From an uncultured Lachnospiraceae bacterium (GTDB taxonomy: Bacteria > Bacillota > Clostridia > Lachnospirales > Lachnospiraceae), in the NCBI GenBank assembly GCA_949076555.1, contig CARUOB010000069.1, positions 1-13,730 on the forward strand: a DNA stretch of 13,730 bases. The letters are read 5' to 3'. Shown in pieces: positions 1 through 5,874 of the stretch (the first letter of the stretch is position 1; each line of letters begins with the position of its first letter). The notes under the pieces were generated by a model, which saw nothing but the letters and a program-made list of their open reading frames with translations, was not told the DNA's origin and made no database searches. Position numbers and translations under genes: made by a program.

Positions 1-663
1 GGCCAGGAAATAAGCATCCTCACCCACACATTTGAATCTTGCCACCGCGGAGCGCTCCTTCACCGCCTTGTAGCCCTGTGCCACCTCGTGGGAAGACAAG
101 GGCGTGCCGCAGCGCGGGCAGTAAGGCACAATCTTAAAGCCCTTGTACAGCAGTCCTTTGTCCCAGATCTGCTTGAGCGCCCACCACTCGGACTCAATGA
201 AATTATCGTGATACGTCACATAAGGATCATCCATATCCGCCCAGAAACCGACCGTGCCGGAGAAATCCTCCCACATACCCTTGTATTTCCAGACAGATTC
301 CTTACACTTGCTGATAAACGGGTCAAGCCCGTACTCCTCGATCTGCTCCTTGCCGTCTAAGCCGAGCAGCTTTTCCACTTCCAGCTCCACCGGAAGACCG
401 TGGGTGTCCCACCCCGCCTTACGGGGCACCATATACCCCTTCATCGTGCGGTATCTGGGGATCATATCTTTGATGACACGCGTCAGCACGTGCCCGATAT
501 GGGGCTTGCCGTTGGCCGTCGGCGGTCCGTCATAGAATGTGTAAGTGGGACCGTCCTTGCGGGAGTCCATGCTCTTTTGGAAGACGGCATTGTCCTTCCA
601 GAAGAGACACACTTCTTTTTCTCTGTCCACAAAATTCAGGTTTGCGTCAACTTTCTGATACAT
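1..663 (-). CDS. ileS: Isoleucyl-tRNA synthetase, N-terminal part (runs off the window)
   Basis: Charges tRNA-Ile with isoleucine in the cytoplasm. The 221 codons seen are the N-terminal part of the class I catalytic domain; most of the protein (about 900 to 1050 residues in the family) lies beyond base 1. The class I signature is present as GPPTANGKPHIGH (HIGH motif), followed by GWDTHGLPVE. That second motif, rather than the GWDCHGLPIE of typical bacterial enzymes, is the pattern I associate with the eukaryote-like type 2 IleRS, a class known for lower mupirocin sensitivity. CPRCG near residue 195 looks like the start of a metal-binding or editing-domain border segment. The start is the ATG at 661-663: an AAAGG Shine-Dalgarno lies 9-10 bases upstream. 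An in-frame ATG 9 bases earlier abuts that site too closely. It is preceded by an Ile-specific T-box leader, which independently supports the identity. Confidence 0.96.
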   Translation of the reverse strand, partial: MYQKVDANLNFVDREKEVCLFWKDNAVFQKSMDSRKDGPTYTFYDGPPTANGKPHIGHVLTRVIKDMIPRYRTMKGYMVPRKAGWDTHGLPVELEVEKLLGLDGKEQIEEYGLDPFISKCKESVWKYKGMWEDFSGTVGFWADMDDPYVTYHDNFIESEWWALKQIWDKGLLYKGFKIVPYCPRCGTPLSSHEVAQGYKAVKERSAVARFKCVGEDAYFLA

Positions 664-690
664 AGTGTCCATCCTTTCTCTTGGTTCTGT

Positions 691-744
691 GCGCGATAAG
701 CAGTTCGGTCTGCTTCGCGGGTCTTCCTGCTCTGCTTATCGCGC
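691..744 (-). repeat. 13-bp perfect inverted repeat between T-box terminator and ileS
   Basis: GCGCGATAAGCAG at 691-703 is the exact reverse complement of 732-744. The two arms enclose 28 bases containing related short words (GGTCTGCTTC, GGTCTTCCTGC). It starts right after the T-run of the T-box terminator and ends about 14 bases before the ileS Shine-Dalgarno, so it is in the mRNA only after antitermination. It is not a normal part of a T-box leader. It could be a dispersed palindromic element inserted in the leader, or an mRNA-stabilising or processing hairpin. No second copy was found in this window. Confidence 0.75.
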
Positions 745-775
745 AAAAAACCCCCGTCCCGTAAAAGGACGAGGG
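745..775 (-). terminator. T-box-controlled intrinsic terminator
   Basis: On the minus strand, CCCTCGTCC and GGGACGGGGG form a GC-rich stem around a TTTTAC loop, followed by six T residues at 745-750. It lies directly after the T-box motif, so the competing antiterminator can form when uncharged tRNA-Ile is bound. Confidence 0.92.
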
Positions 776-1012
776 TAAAGTTCTCGTGATACCACCTGTT
801 ACGACGTACCGCCACCCGCAAGCGGCTATACGGTTCCCGGTAACGGCGGGATGCCGTCAGAGCCTACTGTTCCGCCGCGCTTTCCGATTCCCGTAAGCTG
901 ATACCGCAAACGGCTTTTGTAAAAAGCGGCGAATGTTCGGTCTGAAACTCAGAAGTGATCTTCTCCGATCTCCTACTCGTACCGGTCTTTCACCCTCACC
1001 GGCTCGCTGCGA
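745..1012 (-). promoter_or_regulatory. T-box riboswitch leader, Ile specifier (controls ileS)
   Basis: A T-box leader senses uncharged tRNA in the nascent mRNA and lets transcription continue into the synthetase gene. Reading the minus strand, Stem I begins near 1012, with an arm GCCGGT...ACCGGT around 981-1003. The specifier region reads GAAG-ATC-ACTTCTGAG. The ATC at 957-959 is an isoleucine codon and matches the downstream ileS. The conserved T-box stretch AACAGGTGGTATCACG lies at 785-800, a slight variant of the usual AGGGTGGTACCGCG, and would pair with the tRNA acceptor end. A terminator follows at 745-775. Stem boundaries between 800 and 945 are not resolved by eye; a GACGGC/GCCGTT pairing near 845-865 is likely part of Stem II/IIA. 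Confidence 0.93.
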
Positions 1013-1069
1013 CTTTTATAAATCGGGTACTGTCTTCCTCAAAGTTTCTGTCTATGATAACTGCTTATC

Positions 1070-1098
1070 ATTTTGGCATTGAAAGCCCGGATTGTCAA
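1070..1098 (-). promoter_or_regulatory. Promoter of the T-box/ileS unit
   Basis: TTGACA (1093-1098) is a perfect -35 box. After a 17-bp spacer the -10 box is CAAAAT (1070-1075). Transcription would start near 1062, giving a leader of about 400 bases before ileS. A 7-bp perfect inverted repeat with a 4-base loop (ATGATAA/TTATCAT, 1054-1071) covers the predicted start point and could be an operator or a 5' hairpin. The -35 lies only about 27 bases beyond the amidase stop; I see no clear terminator for that gene. Confidence 0.75.
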
Positions 1099-1124
1099 GA
1101 AAAATCTTCACCCCTTACAGAAAC

Positions 1125-2603
1125 TCAAAAGCAAATCGGTTCCACTTCCTCGCCAAGCGGTTTCATTTCATACTCCGGCAGGCTGTCTAAAAGTTCCTCC
1201 AGACAAAGGGTTGTACTGCCGACCACGTCATGGGCCAGCAAAACGACCTTCTTTCGTCCAAGGGTGGTCGACAGGCCGTTTGCTATCAACTGCTTCGGAT
1301 CGGGATTTATGACCGCATCCTCCAGACTGGCGTTCCAGTCGTAATATATGTAGCCCCTGTCCGTCATTTCACGAATGATGGCTTTGCCCGTTTTCTTATT
1401 AAAATCGTTGACGCTGCCGCCGGGGAACCGGAACAGGTTGGTCTCCACCCCCGTCGCCTCATACACGGTCTGTCTCGCCCTCTCAAAATCCGCCACATAA
1501 CTGTCCACACTCGCGTACAGGGCGCCGTAGTCATGGTTATCGCAATGAATGCCGACGGTGTGTCCCTCCGCCACGATCTGGCGCGCCACCTCCGGATGCT
1601 GCCTTACATTCTCTCCCACCAGAAAGAAAGTCGCCTTGATGTTCCTCTCCCGCAGGATTGCAAGCACTTTTTGGGTATTCTCCTCGGAAGGGCCGTCGTC
1701 AAAGGTCAGATACATGGTCTTTGGATGAAAATAGTAGACGATCCCCTGCACAATACCGCCCGCGATCTGCTGCTGATATTCCGCAAGGTTTAATTTCCTG
1801 CGCTCCGCCGCGTTGGAGAGAAATCCCGTCTCAATCAGGCAGGCGGGCATGGAAGTGTTTTTCGTCACATAAAAATCCGCGTCGCTTCGCAGTTCCCGCT
1901 CTGTGGCTTCCGTACTTTTTAACGTCTGCTGTCTGATTAGCTGTGCCAGTCTTTTGCTGTCGCGCCTGTCACTGTCCTGCGTGTACCACACTTCCATCCC
2001 GTTCACCCCGGCGCCCTCCTCCGTCGCGTTCTGATGGATGCTGATAAAAATATCCGCGCCGGACCGGTTTGCGCTTGCCACGCGCGCCTCCTTCGCAACG
2101 TAAGTGTCGGTCTCTCTGGACAGGATCACCTGATATCCCTGTCCCTTTAACTGCTCCCTGACAAGCAGCGCGATGGCGAGGTTCAGATCTTTTTCCAGAA
2201 CGCCTCCTCTGGCGCAGCCCTCGTCCGTGCCGCCGTGCCCCGGGTCCAGATAGACCGTGGGAATGTGCGCTGACACCGGTTTTGCACTCTCATCCGCATC
2301 AGAGACCTTCGTCTTTTCTGTCATTACGGCAGCGGGCAGCGCGCTTTCCTCCTGTACCGCTTCTTTCCCTGCCCCGCCCGGCGACAAAACCGCCGCGGCT
2401 TCCTTTTCCGTATCCCACAGCTTTTCCGTCAAAAGCCGGACGCCGCCCGCCGCGGCTATCTTCACTGCTAAGACTGCCGTCAGACTGACAATGCACAGCA
2501 TGGCGCTCAGCCCGTATATCCTCCTGAACAGACGCCTTTTTCTCTGCACCCTCGTCTCATAACCGCAGACATATTCCCACGTGAACGTTGACTCTCCGTA
2601 CAT
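1125..2603 (-). CDS. Membrane-anchored N-acetylmuramoyl-L-alanine amidase / polysaccharide deacetylase fusion
   Basis: A 492-residue bifunctional cell-wall enzyme. A basic cytoplasmic N-terminus (RKRRLFRR) precedes one membrane segment at about 29-52, then an Ala/Glu-rich linker, so the catalytic parts face outward. The amidase_3 domain (about 113-292) has the expected zinc ligands H123 in DPGHGG, E137 and H190 in SIHQNA, with catalytic E258 in LIETGFLSN. It would cut the bond between muramic acid and the L-Ala of the stem peptide. A NodB-type deacetylase follows (about 296-480): TFDDGP (D302/D303), H353 and H357 metal ligands, RFPGG (392-396), DWN (422-424) and LLAHD (H458). It would remove acetyl groups from an amino-sugar polymer, probably peptidoglycan. 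All key residues are present in both halves. The start is the ATG with AGAGAGGAG about 10 bases upstream, 17 codons inside the longest open frame. Its own promoter region contains the 11-bp phased array. Confidence 0.93.
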   Translation of the reverse strand: MYGESTFTWEYVCGYETRVQRKRRLFRRIYGLSAMLCIVSLTAVLAVKIAAAGGVRLLTEKLWDTEKEAAAVLSPGGAGKEAVQEESALPAAVMTEKTKVSDADESAKPVSAHIPTVYLDPGHGGTDEGCARGGVLEKDLNLAIALLVREQLKGQGYQVILSRETDTYVAKEARVASANRSGADIFISIHQNATEEGAGVNGMEVWYTQDSDRRDSKRLAQLIRQQTLKSTEATERELRSDADFYVTKNTSMPACLIETGFLSNAAERRKLNLAEYQQQIAGGIVQGIVYYFHPKTMYLTFDDGPSEENTQKVLAILRERNIKATFFLVGENVRQHPEVARQIVAEGHTVGIHCDNHDYGALYASVDSYVADFERARQTVYEATGVETNLFRFPGGSVNDFNKKTGKAIIREMTDRGYIYYDWNASLEDAVINPDPKQLIANGLSTTLGRKKVVLLAHDVVGSTTLCLEELLDSLPEYEMKPLGEEVEPICF

Positions 2604-2628
2604 AACTGATGCTCCTCTCTTGTATACT

Positions 2629-2642
2629 GTGCAATTTTGCAC
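2629..2642. repeat. Short palindrome GTGCAA-TT-TTGCAC in amidase leader
   Basis: Perfect 6-bp arms around two T bases, about 26 bases upstream of the amidase start codon and next to a TATACA sequence (2622-2627, minus strand). It could be an operator at a second, closer promoter, but no convincing -35 box lies 17 bp upstream of TATACA. Function unknown. Confidence 0.4.
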
Positions 2643-2645
2643 GAA

Positions 2646-2667
2646 GAATGCCACATTTCAGGCATTC
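2646..2667 (-). repeat. Hairpin in the amidase 5' leader
   Basis: GAATGCC (2646-2652) and GGCATTC (2661-2667) form a perfect 7-bp stem with an 8-base loop. No T-run follows on the minus strand, so it is not a normal terminator. If transcription starts near 2712 it would be the second hairpin of the amidase mRNA leader. Confidence 0.5.
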
Positions 2668-2672
2668 CCCCG

Positions 2673-2714
2673 TGTGAGAAAAGTCTGTAAAGCAGACTTC
2701 CCGTACTTCTCACA
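2673..2714 (-). repeat. Nested inverted repeat at the predicted 5' end of the amidase mRNA
   Basis: The outer arms TGTGAGAA (2673-2680) and TTCTCACA (2707-2714) and the inner arms AAGTCTG (2681-2687) and CAGACTT (2693-2699) can stack into a 15-bp stem with a 5-base loop and a single one-sided 7-base bulge (2700-2706). It lies immediately downstream of a TATATG -10 candidate. Possible roles are a 5' stability hairpin, a protein-binding RNA element, or a weak attenuator (CAGACTTTTCT). Confidence 0.55.
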
Positions 2715-2719
2715 TCAAG

Positions 2720-2725
2720 CATATA
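2720..2725 (-). promoter_or_regulatory. Candidate -10 box of the amidase/deacetylase gene
   Basis: TATATG on the minus strand. The position where a -35 box would fall (2743-2748) reads ATGAAA, a poor match, and lies inside one unit of the phased array. A weak -35 overlapped by repeated sites is typical of activator-dependent promoters. Placement is by eye only. Confidence 0.4.
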
Positions 2726-2731
2726 AGAGCG

Positions 2732-2819
2732 GAGCATCAAACTTTCATCCAAGTTGCATCAAAACGCCATAATATTTGCATCAGTTTACCATCATTTTTG
2801 CATCAAATCTGCATCATCT
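2732..2819. promoter_or_regulatory. Helically phased array of eight 11-bp units (GCATCA core)
   Basis: Cut into consecutive 11-mers from 2732, every unit has CAT at bases 4-6: gagCATCaaac, tttCATCcaag, ttgCATCaaaa, cgcCATAatat, ttgCATCagtt, tacCATCattt, ttgCATCaaat, ctgCATCatct. Seven of eight have CATC and five have GCATCA; copies at 2756, 2778 and 2800 share TTGCATCA exactly 22 bp apart. A further CATCAA at 2713 is in the same phase. On the minus strand the core reads TTGATGCAA. One unit per helical turn puts all sites on one DNA face. OmpR-family regulators bind direct repeats spaced about 11 bp, and one is encoded at 5215-5874. That it binds here is inference. Confidence 0.75.
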
Positions 2820-2861
2820 TTTCAGATCCGGATGGCAAACGATGTCTTTTCCCATTTTCAT

Positions 2862-3692
2862 TTATCTGGAAACTTTCAGAAACAGCTCGTTGATTCCCTC
2901 ATAGAATCCCAGCGTCACCACCGTCTGCCCGTTCCCTATGCCCGCAAACACATATTTGCGAAAATACGGTGTCGTTTCCAAAAGCGGGTTGTTTGACTCA
3001 TAGGGCGAAGGTTCCAAAAGGCCCATGTATGCCGCCCACTCCGCCACCAGCGCGTCCGCGTCGATCTCTTCCCACGAGAGCGGCGTCCTCACATAAAATT
3101 CATATATTTTTCCGTCGTCCGCATCGATATAAGCGTCCATCAGGCGGTTTGCCTTATCCGCGTTTTTCTGGGAATTGGAGAGACTCATTTTCCAGACCGC
3201 CACATTGTTGCGCGGTTCTAACACATCGATTGCTGAGTAGAGCGTCACGTCGTAGGAGGACGCGTCCACTTCCCTCACCTGTGCGGGCAGGATTCCCTTT
3301 TCCTTCAGCAGACTAAGCCCTTCATTGCATGTGGCATAGATCTGCTCATCCGTGATCTCCCTGCCCGACGGCCCCCTTCTGTTCACCACAAAGGCGTAGG
3401 ACCCCTCCATTTCCTGATATGCCACCTCCGCATCCGCCTCATGGGTCATGGCGCTCGTCTCGCTCTCCGGAAACGACTGGCTGCTCAGACAGCAGGACAG
3501 CAGATAGAGCTTTTCGTTGCTGTTCATCTGGTAACGGTAGCCCTCCCCCGCGTTTTCCACGCTCTCCGTATGCGGGCTGTCCAGAATCCCCTGATCTTTA
3601 TACTCGGCCAGCGCCTCCGGCCCCCATATGGAAATGAACATCGCGCATACAGCCAATAGCGGAACCGTCAAATAATATACCTTACTCTTCAT
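2862..3692 (-). CDS. Exported or membrane-anchored protein of unknown function next to the histidine kinase
   Basis: I do not recognise this 276-residue protein. It starts MKSKVYYLTV with a hydrophobic stretch to about residue 22, followed by ALAEYK: either a signal peptide (cleavage possible after ALA, about 29) or an uncleaved N-terminal anchor. The rest is soluble and acidic, with three cysteines (67, 68 and 122) but no lipobox. Around 145-202 the strand-rich pattern ending in DADDGKIYEFYVRT is reminiscent of PepSY-like or YycH/YycI-type extracellular folds that modulate sensor kinases. This is a resemblance in layout only, not a detected family match. It follows the kinase gene by 53 bases with GGAG 10 bases before the ATG, so it is probably co-transcribed and may act as the kinase's extracytoplasmic partner. 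Confidence 0.8.
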   Translation of the reverse strand: MKSKVYYLTVPLLAVCAMFISIWGPEALAEYKDQGILDSPHTESVENAGEGYRYQMNSNEKLYLLSCCLSSQSFPESETSAMTHEADAEVAYQEMEGSYAFVVNRRGPSGREITDEQIYATCNEGLSLLKEKGILPAQVREVDASSYDVTLYSAIDVLEPRNNVAVWKMSLSNSQKNADKANRLMDAYIDADDGKIYEFYVRTPLSWEEIDADALVAEWAAYMGLLEPSPYESNNPLLETTPYFRKYVFAGIGNGQTVVTLGFYEGINELFLKVSR

Positions 3693-3745
3693 ATGTATTG
3701 TTCTCCACGGAAAGTGTGTAAAAATCCTGTCTGCGTATGTGCATC

Positions 3746-5218
3746 CTAATTGCTGCGCGCCGAAGGCGCAAGGAGGAAGCTGAAACAGGAACCTTCCCCT
3801 TCTTTGCTCTCAATTTGCAGCTTACTGTGATGTATCTTTAAGATCTCCGCGCACAGCGCAAGTCCAAGCCCCGCGCCGTTCTTGCTCCTTGCTCTGGACT
3901 TATCCACCATGTAAAAGGCCTTGATGATCTTGCTCTGCTCCGCCTCCGGTATACCGATCCCGTAGTCCCTCACCGCAATCCGGTAGCCGCCGTCCACCGT
4001 CTGCCCTGTCACCTCGATCACACCTGCTTTGCCGCCGCTCGCTGCTGCCTCCGCCGCCGGTTCCGTTTCACCCGCCGCAAGCATACCGCCCGGTTCCGAC
4101 GCCTTACAGGCATTGTCGATCAGATTGACCAGCACCGTCTTGATCAGGTTCGCCTCCATCCATACCATGGTTTCCTCGTGTGTGAAACGGATATCCGCAT
4201 CCTTTTTCTCCGCGAACATCTCCTGAAGGTACGCAAACAGCTCCCCCACCGACGTCTCCTGCAGTTTCGCCTCATCCTGTTTCGCCACGATGATATCCAG
4301 AAGGCGCAGTGACATGGCCTCCAGACGTTTCCCCTCCGTATAGATATAGTTTGCCGACAGGATGCTCTTTTCCTCATCCAGCTTGTGAGAGCGCAGCATG
4401 TCCGCATATCCGATAATCGCCGTCAGAGGCGTTTTCAACTCGTGGGCAAAAGCGCCCATGAACTCTTCCCTCGCCTCGATCTCCTCCTCCAGCTTGCAGA
4501 TATTGTCTTCCAGCGCATTTGCCATCCGGTTAAAATCCCCGGTAAGCTGCCCAAGCTCGTCCCGGCTGATCTGTCTGGCGCGATACGTGTAATCCCCCGC
4601 CGCCATTTCTCTGGTGGCCCTCGTCAGCAGACGGATCGGCTTCGTCAGGAAGGAGGCGATAAACAGCATGATGACTGTTCCGGTCAACAATATGACTACC
4701 GTCACTTTCCGGTAAAGCGAAAACCCCATGGCGCGTTCCGTGAACACCCCCGTCACGTCCTTCATGGTTTCCAGATACAGAATCCGGTTCAGCGCGTTGA
4801 TGGATACGCAGGTATGCACATAATAGCTTTCCTGCTCACGGATCACGCGGTATGATTTGGTATGCTGGTCTGTCTGCGGAAGCAGGCCCTCGTCCGCCGT
4901 AAATCCCCCGCTGGTATACAGTATGTTTTTCTCCTCACCCGCGATCCGAAGAAGACGCCCGCCGCCCTGTCCTCCCATTTCCAGTTTGGACGCGATCTCC
5001 TCCACCACGCTGTCCGGCAGGACGCTGTATTTGAGAGGCACATTCAGAGCCGCCGTCTCAAAGGCAAAGCTCAGGATACTGCTCTCATCGAGGGCCTGTC
5101 CCACCTCTCGGTCCAGGGAAGTTTCAAACACATAGTTTACAAAGTAAAACCCGCTGAATCCCAGCGCCAGCGCCAGCACAATCATGGTAGACAGCACTAA
5201 TTTGATTGAAAATTTCAT
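3746..5218 (-). CDS. Two-component sensor histidine kinase
   Basis: A 490-residue membrane kinase. TM1 is at about 7-29, an extracytoplasmic region of about 140 residues with no recognised family follows, then TM2 (about 172-191), HAMP (192-240), and a DHp domain with H-box FAHELKTPLTAIIGY; the phospho-accepting His is H259. The ATPase domain has N-box NLIDNACKAS (365-374), G1 box as DYGIGIP (418-424, Tyr instead of the usual Asn) and G2 box GAGLGLA (448-454). Between N-box and G1 there is an Ala/Glu/Gly-rich insertion (about 378-399) not usual for the family. Its ATG overlaps the regulator's stop codon (ATGA, 5215-5218), so the two are translationally coupled and certainly partners. It should sense an envelope signal and phosphorylate the upstream-encoded regulator. 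Confidence 0.96.
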   Translation of the reverse strand: MKFSIKLVLSTMIVLALALGFSGFYFVNYVFETSLDREVGQALDESSILSFAFETAALNVPLKYSVLPDSVVEEIASKLEMGGQGGGRLLRIAGEEKNILYTSGGFTADEGLLPQTDQHTKSYRVIREQESYYVHTCVSINALNRILYLETMKDVTGVFTERAMGFSLYRKVTVVILLTGTVIMLFIASFLTKPIRLLTRATREMAAGDYTYRARQISRDELGQLTGDFNRMANALEDNICKLEEEIEAREEFMGAFAHELKTPLTAIIGYADMLRSHKLDEEKSILSANYIYTEGKRLEAMSLRLLDIIVAKQDEAKLQETSVGELFAYLQEMFAEKKDADIRFTHEETMVWMEANLIKTVLVNLIDNACKASEPGGMLAAGETEPAAEAAASGGKAGVIEVTGQTVDGGYRIAVRDYGIGIPEAEQSKIIKAFYMVDKSRARSKNGAGLGLALCAEILKIHHSKLQIESKEGEGSCFSFLLAPSARSN

Positions 5219-5874
5219 TCCTGCACCTCTAAACGGTAGCCCACTTTGTACACCGCCACCAGACTATGCTCCCACCCCAGTTTTTTTCTCAGGCGCTGTA
5301 CATGCAGATCAAGCGTCCTGCTGTCCGCCAGATATTCCCCTTCCCAAACCTTTTCATATAATGTCTCCCGAAACAGGGCGACGTTTTTATTCTTCATGAA
5401 AAGAAGCAGAAGACCGAACTCTTTGTTCGTCAGCTCCACGGGACGTCCCGCCTTAGTCACCCTGCGCCCGTCCACGTCCACCGTCACGTCTCCCGCAGCA
5501 AGGTGCTGCTCCGCCTTGTTATATCGCCGGAGCACTGCCTCCACTCTGGCTACCAGTTCCACCACATCGAAAGGTTTTACCAAATAATCGTCGGCTCCCA
5601 GCTTCAGCCCCTTCACCCGGTGCTTCACCTCATGCTTGGCGGTGATGAAAATCACCGGAATCCCCAGCGGCCGTATGTACTCCATCACATCATAGCCGTC
5701 CGCCCCCGGCAGCATGATATCCAGAAGCACCAGTGCAAACTCCTCCTTCTCTATCAGGTCAATCGCCTGCAGGCCGTCCTGCACCGCCGTACAGTGATAT
5801 CCCGCGGAGGAAAGATTTAAGTCGATCAAATCACAGATCGGTTTTTCATCGTCCACAATCAGTATCTTAATCAT
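5215..5874 (-). CDS. OmpR/PhoB-family response regulator
   Basis: A 220-residue DNA-binding regulator. The receiver domain (1-115) has acidic pair D8/D9, phosphorylated D52 in LLDIMLP, T78 and K100 in LVKPF. The C-terminal winged-helix domain (about 125-220) has the usual ELTNKEFGLLLLF, the recognition region SRTLDLHVQRLRKKLG and the terminal hairpin VYKVGYRLE. The start is the ATG before IKILIVDDE, 63 codons inside the longest open frame; the longer frame only reads through the upstream gene. The start overlaps the upstream gene's stop by 8 bases (ATGATTAA) and a GGGGGTGG stretch lies about 11 bases upstream, so translation is coupled on both sides. Family members bind tandem sites spaced about 11 bp, which fits the array upstream of the amidase gene; this target is inferred. 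Confidence 0.96.
   Translation of the reverse strand: MIKILIVDDEKPICDLIDLNLSSAGYHCTAVQDGLQAIDLIEKEEFALVLLDIMLPGADGYDVMEYIRPLGIPVIFITAKHEVKHRVKGLKLGADDYLVKPFDVVELVARVEAVLRRYNKAEQHLAAGDVTVDVDGRRVTKAGRPVELTNKEFGLLLLFMKNKNVALFRETLYEKVWEGEYLADSRTLDLHVQRLRKKLGWEHSLVAVYKVGYRLEVQE

Noticed and set aside
636..821. Short minus-strand open frame of 61 codons before ileS
   Set aside because: It lies across the T-box motif, terminator and palindrome; the RNA structure explains the sequence and there is no good ribosome site.
1230..1793. 187-codon plus-strand open frame
   Set aside because: Antisense to the deacetylase half of the amidase fusion, whose catalytic motifs are intact.
2646..2699. Hairpins as a terminator for the upstream exported-protein gene
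   Set aside because: The stems lie more than 150 bases beyond that stop codon, downstream of the array, and have no convincing T-run.
2732..2819. Repeats considered as a CRISPR array
   Set aside because: Units are 11 bp and contiguous, with no 30-base spacers and no cas genes nearby; phased operator sites fit better.
3746..5218. Possible frameshift in the kinase at the Ala-rich insertion
   Set aside because: N-box and G-boxes on both sides are in the same frame, so it is an insertion, not a break.
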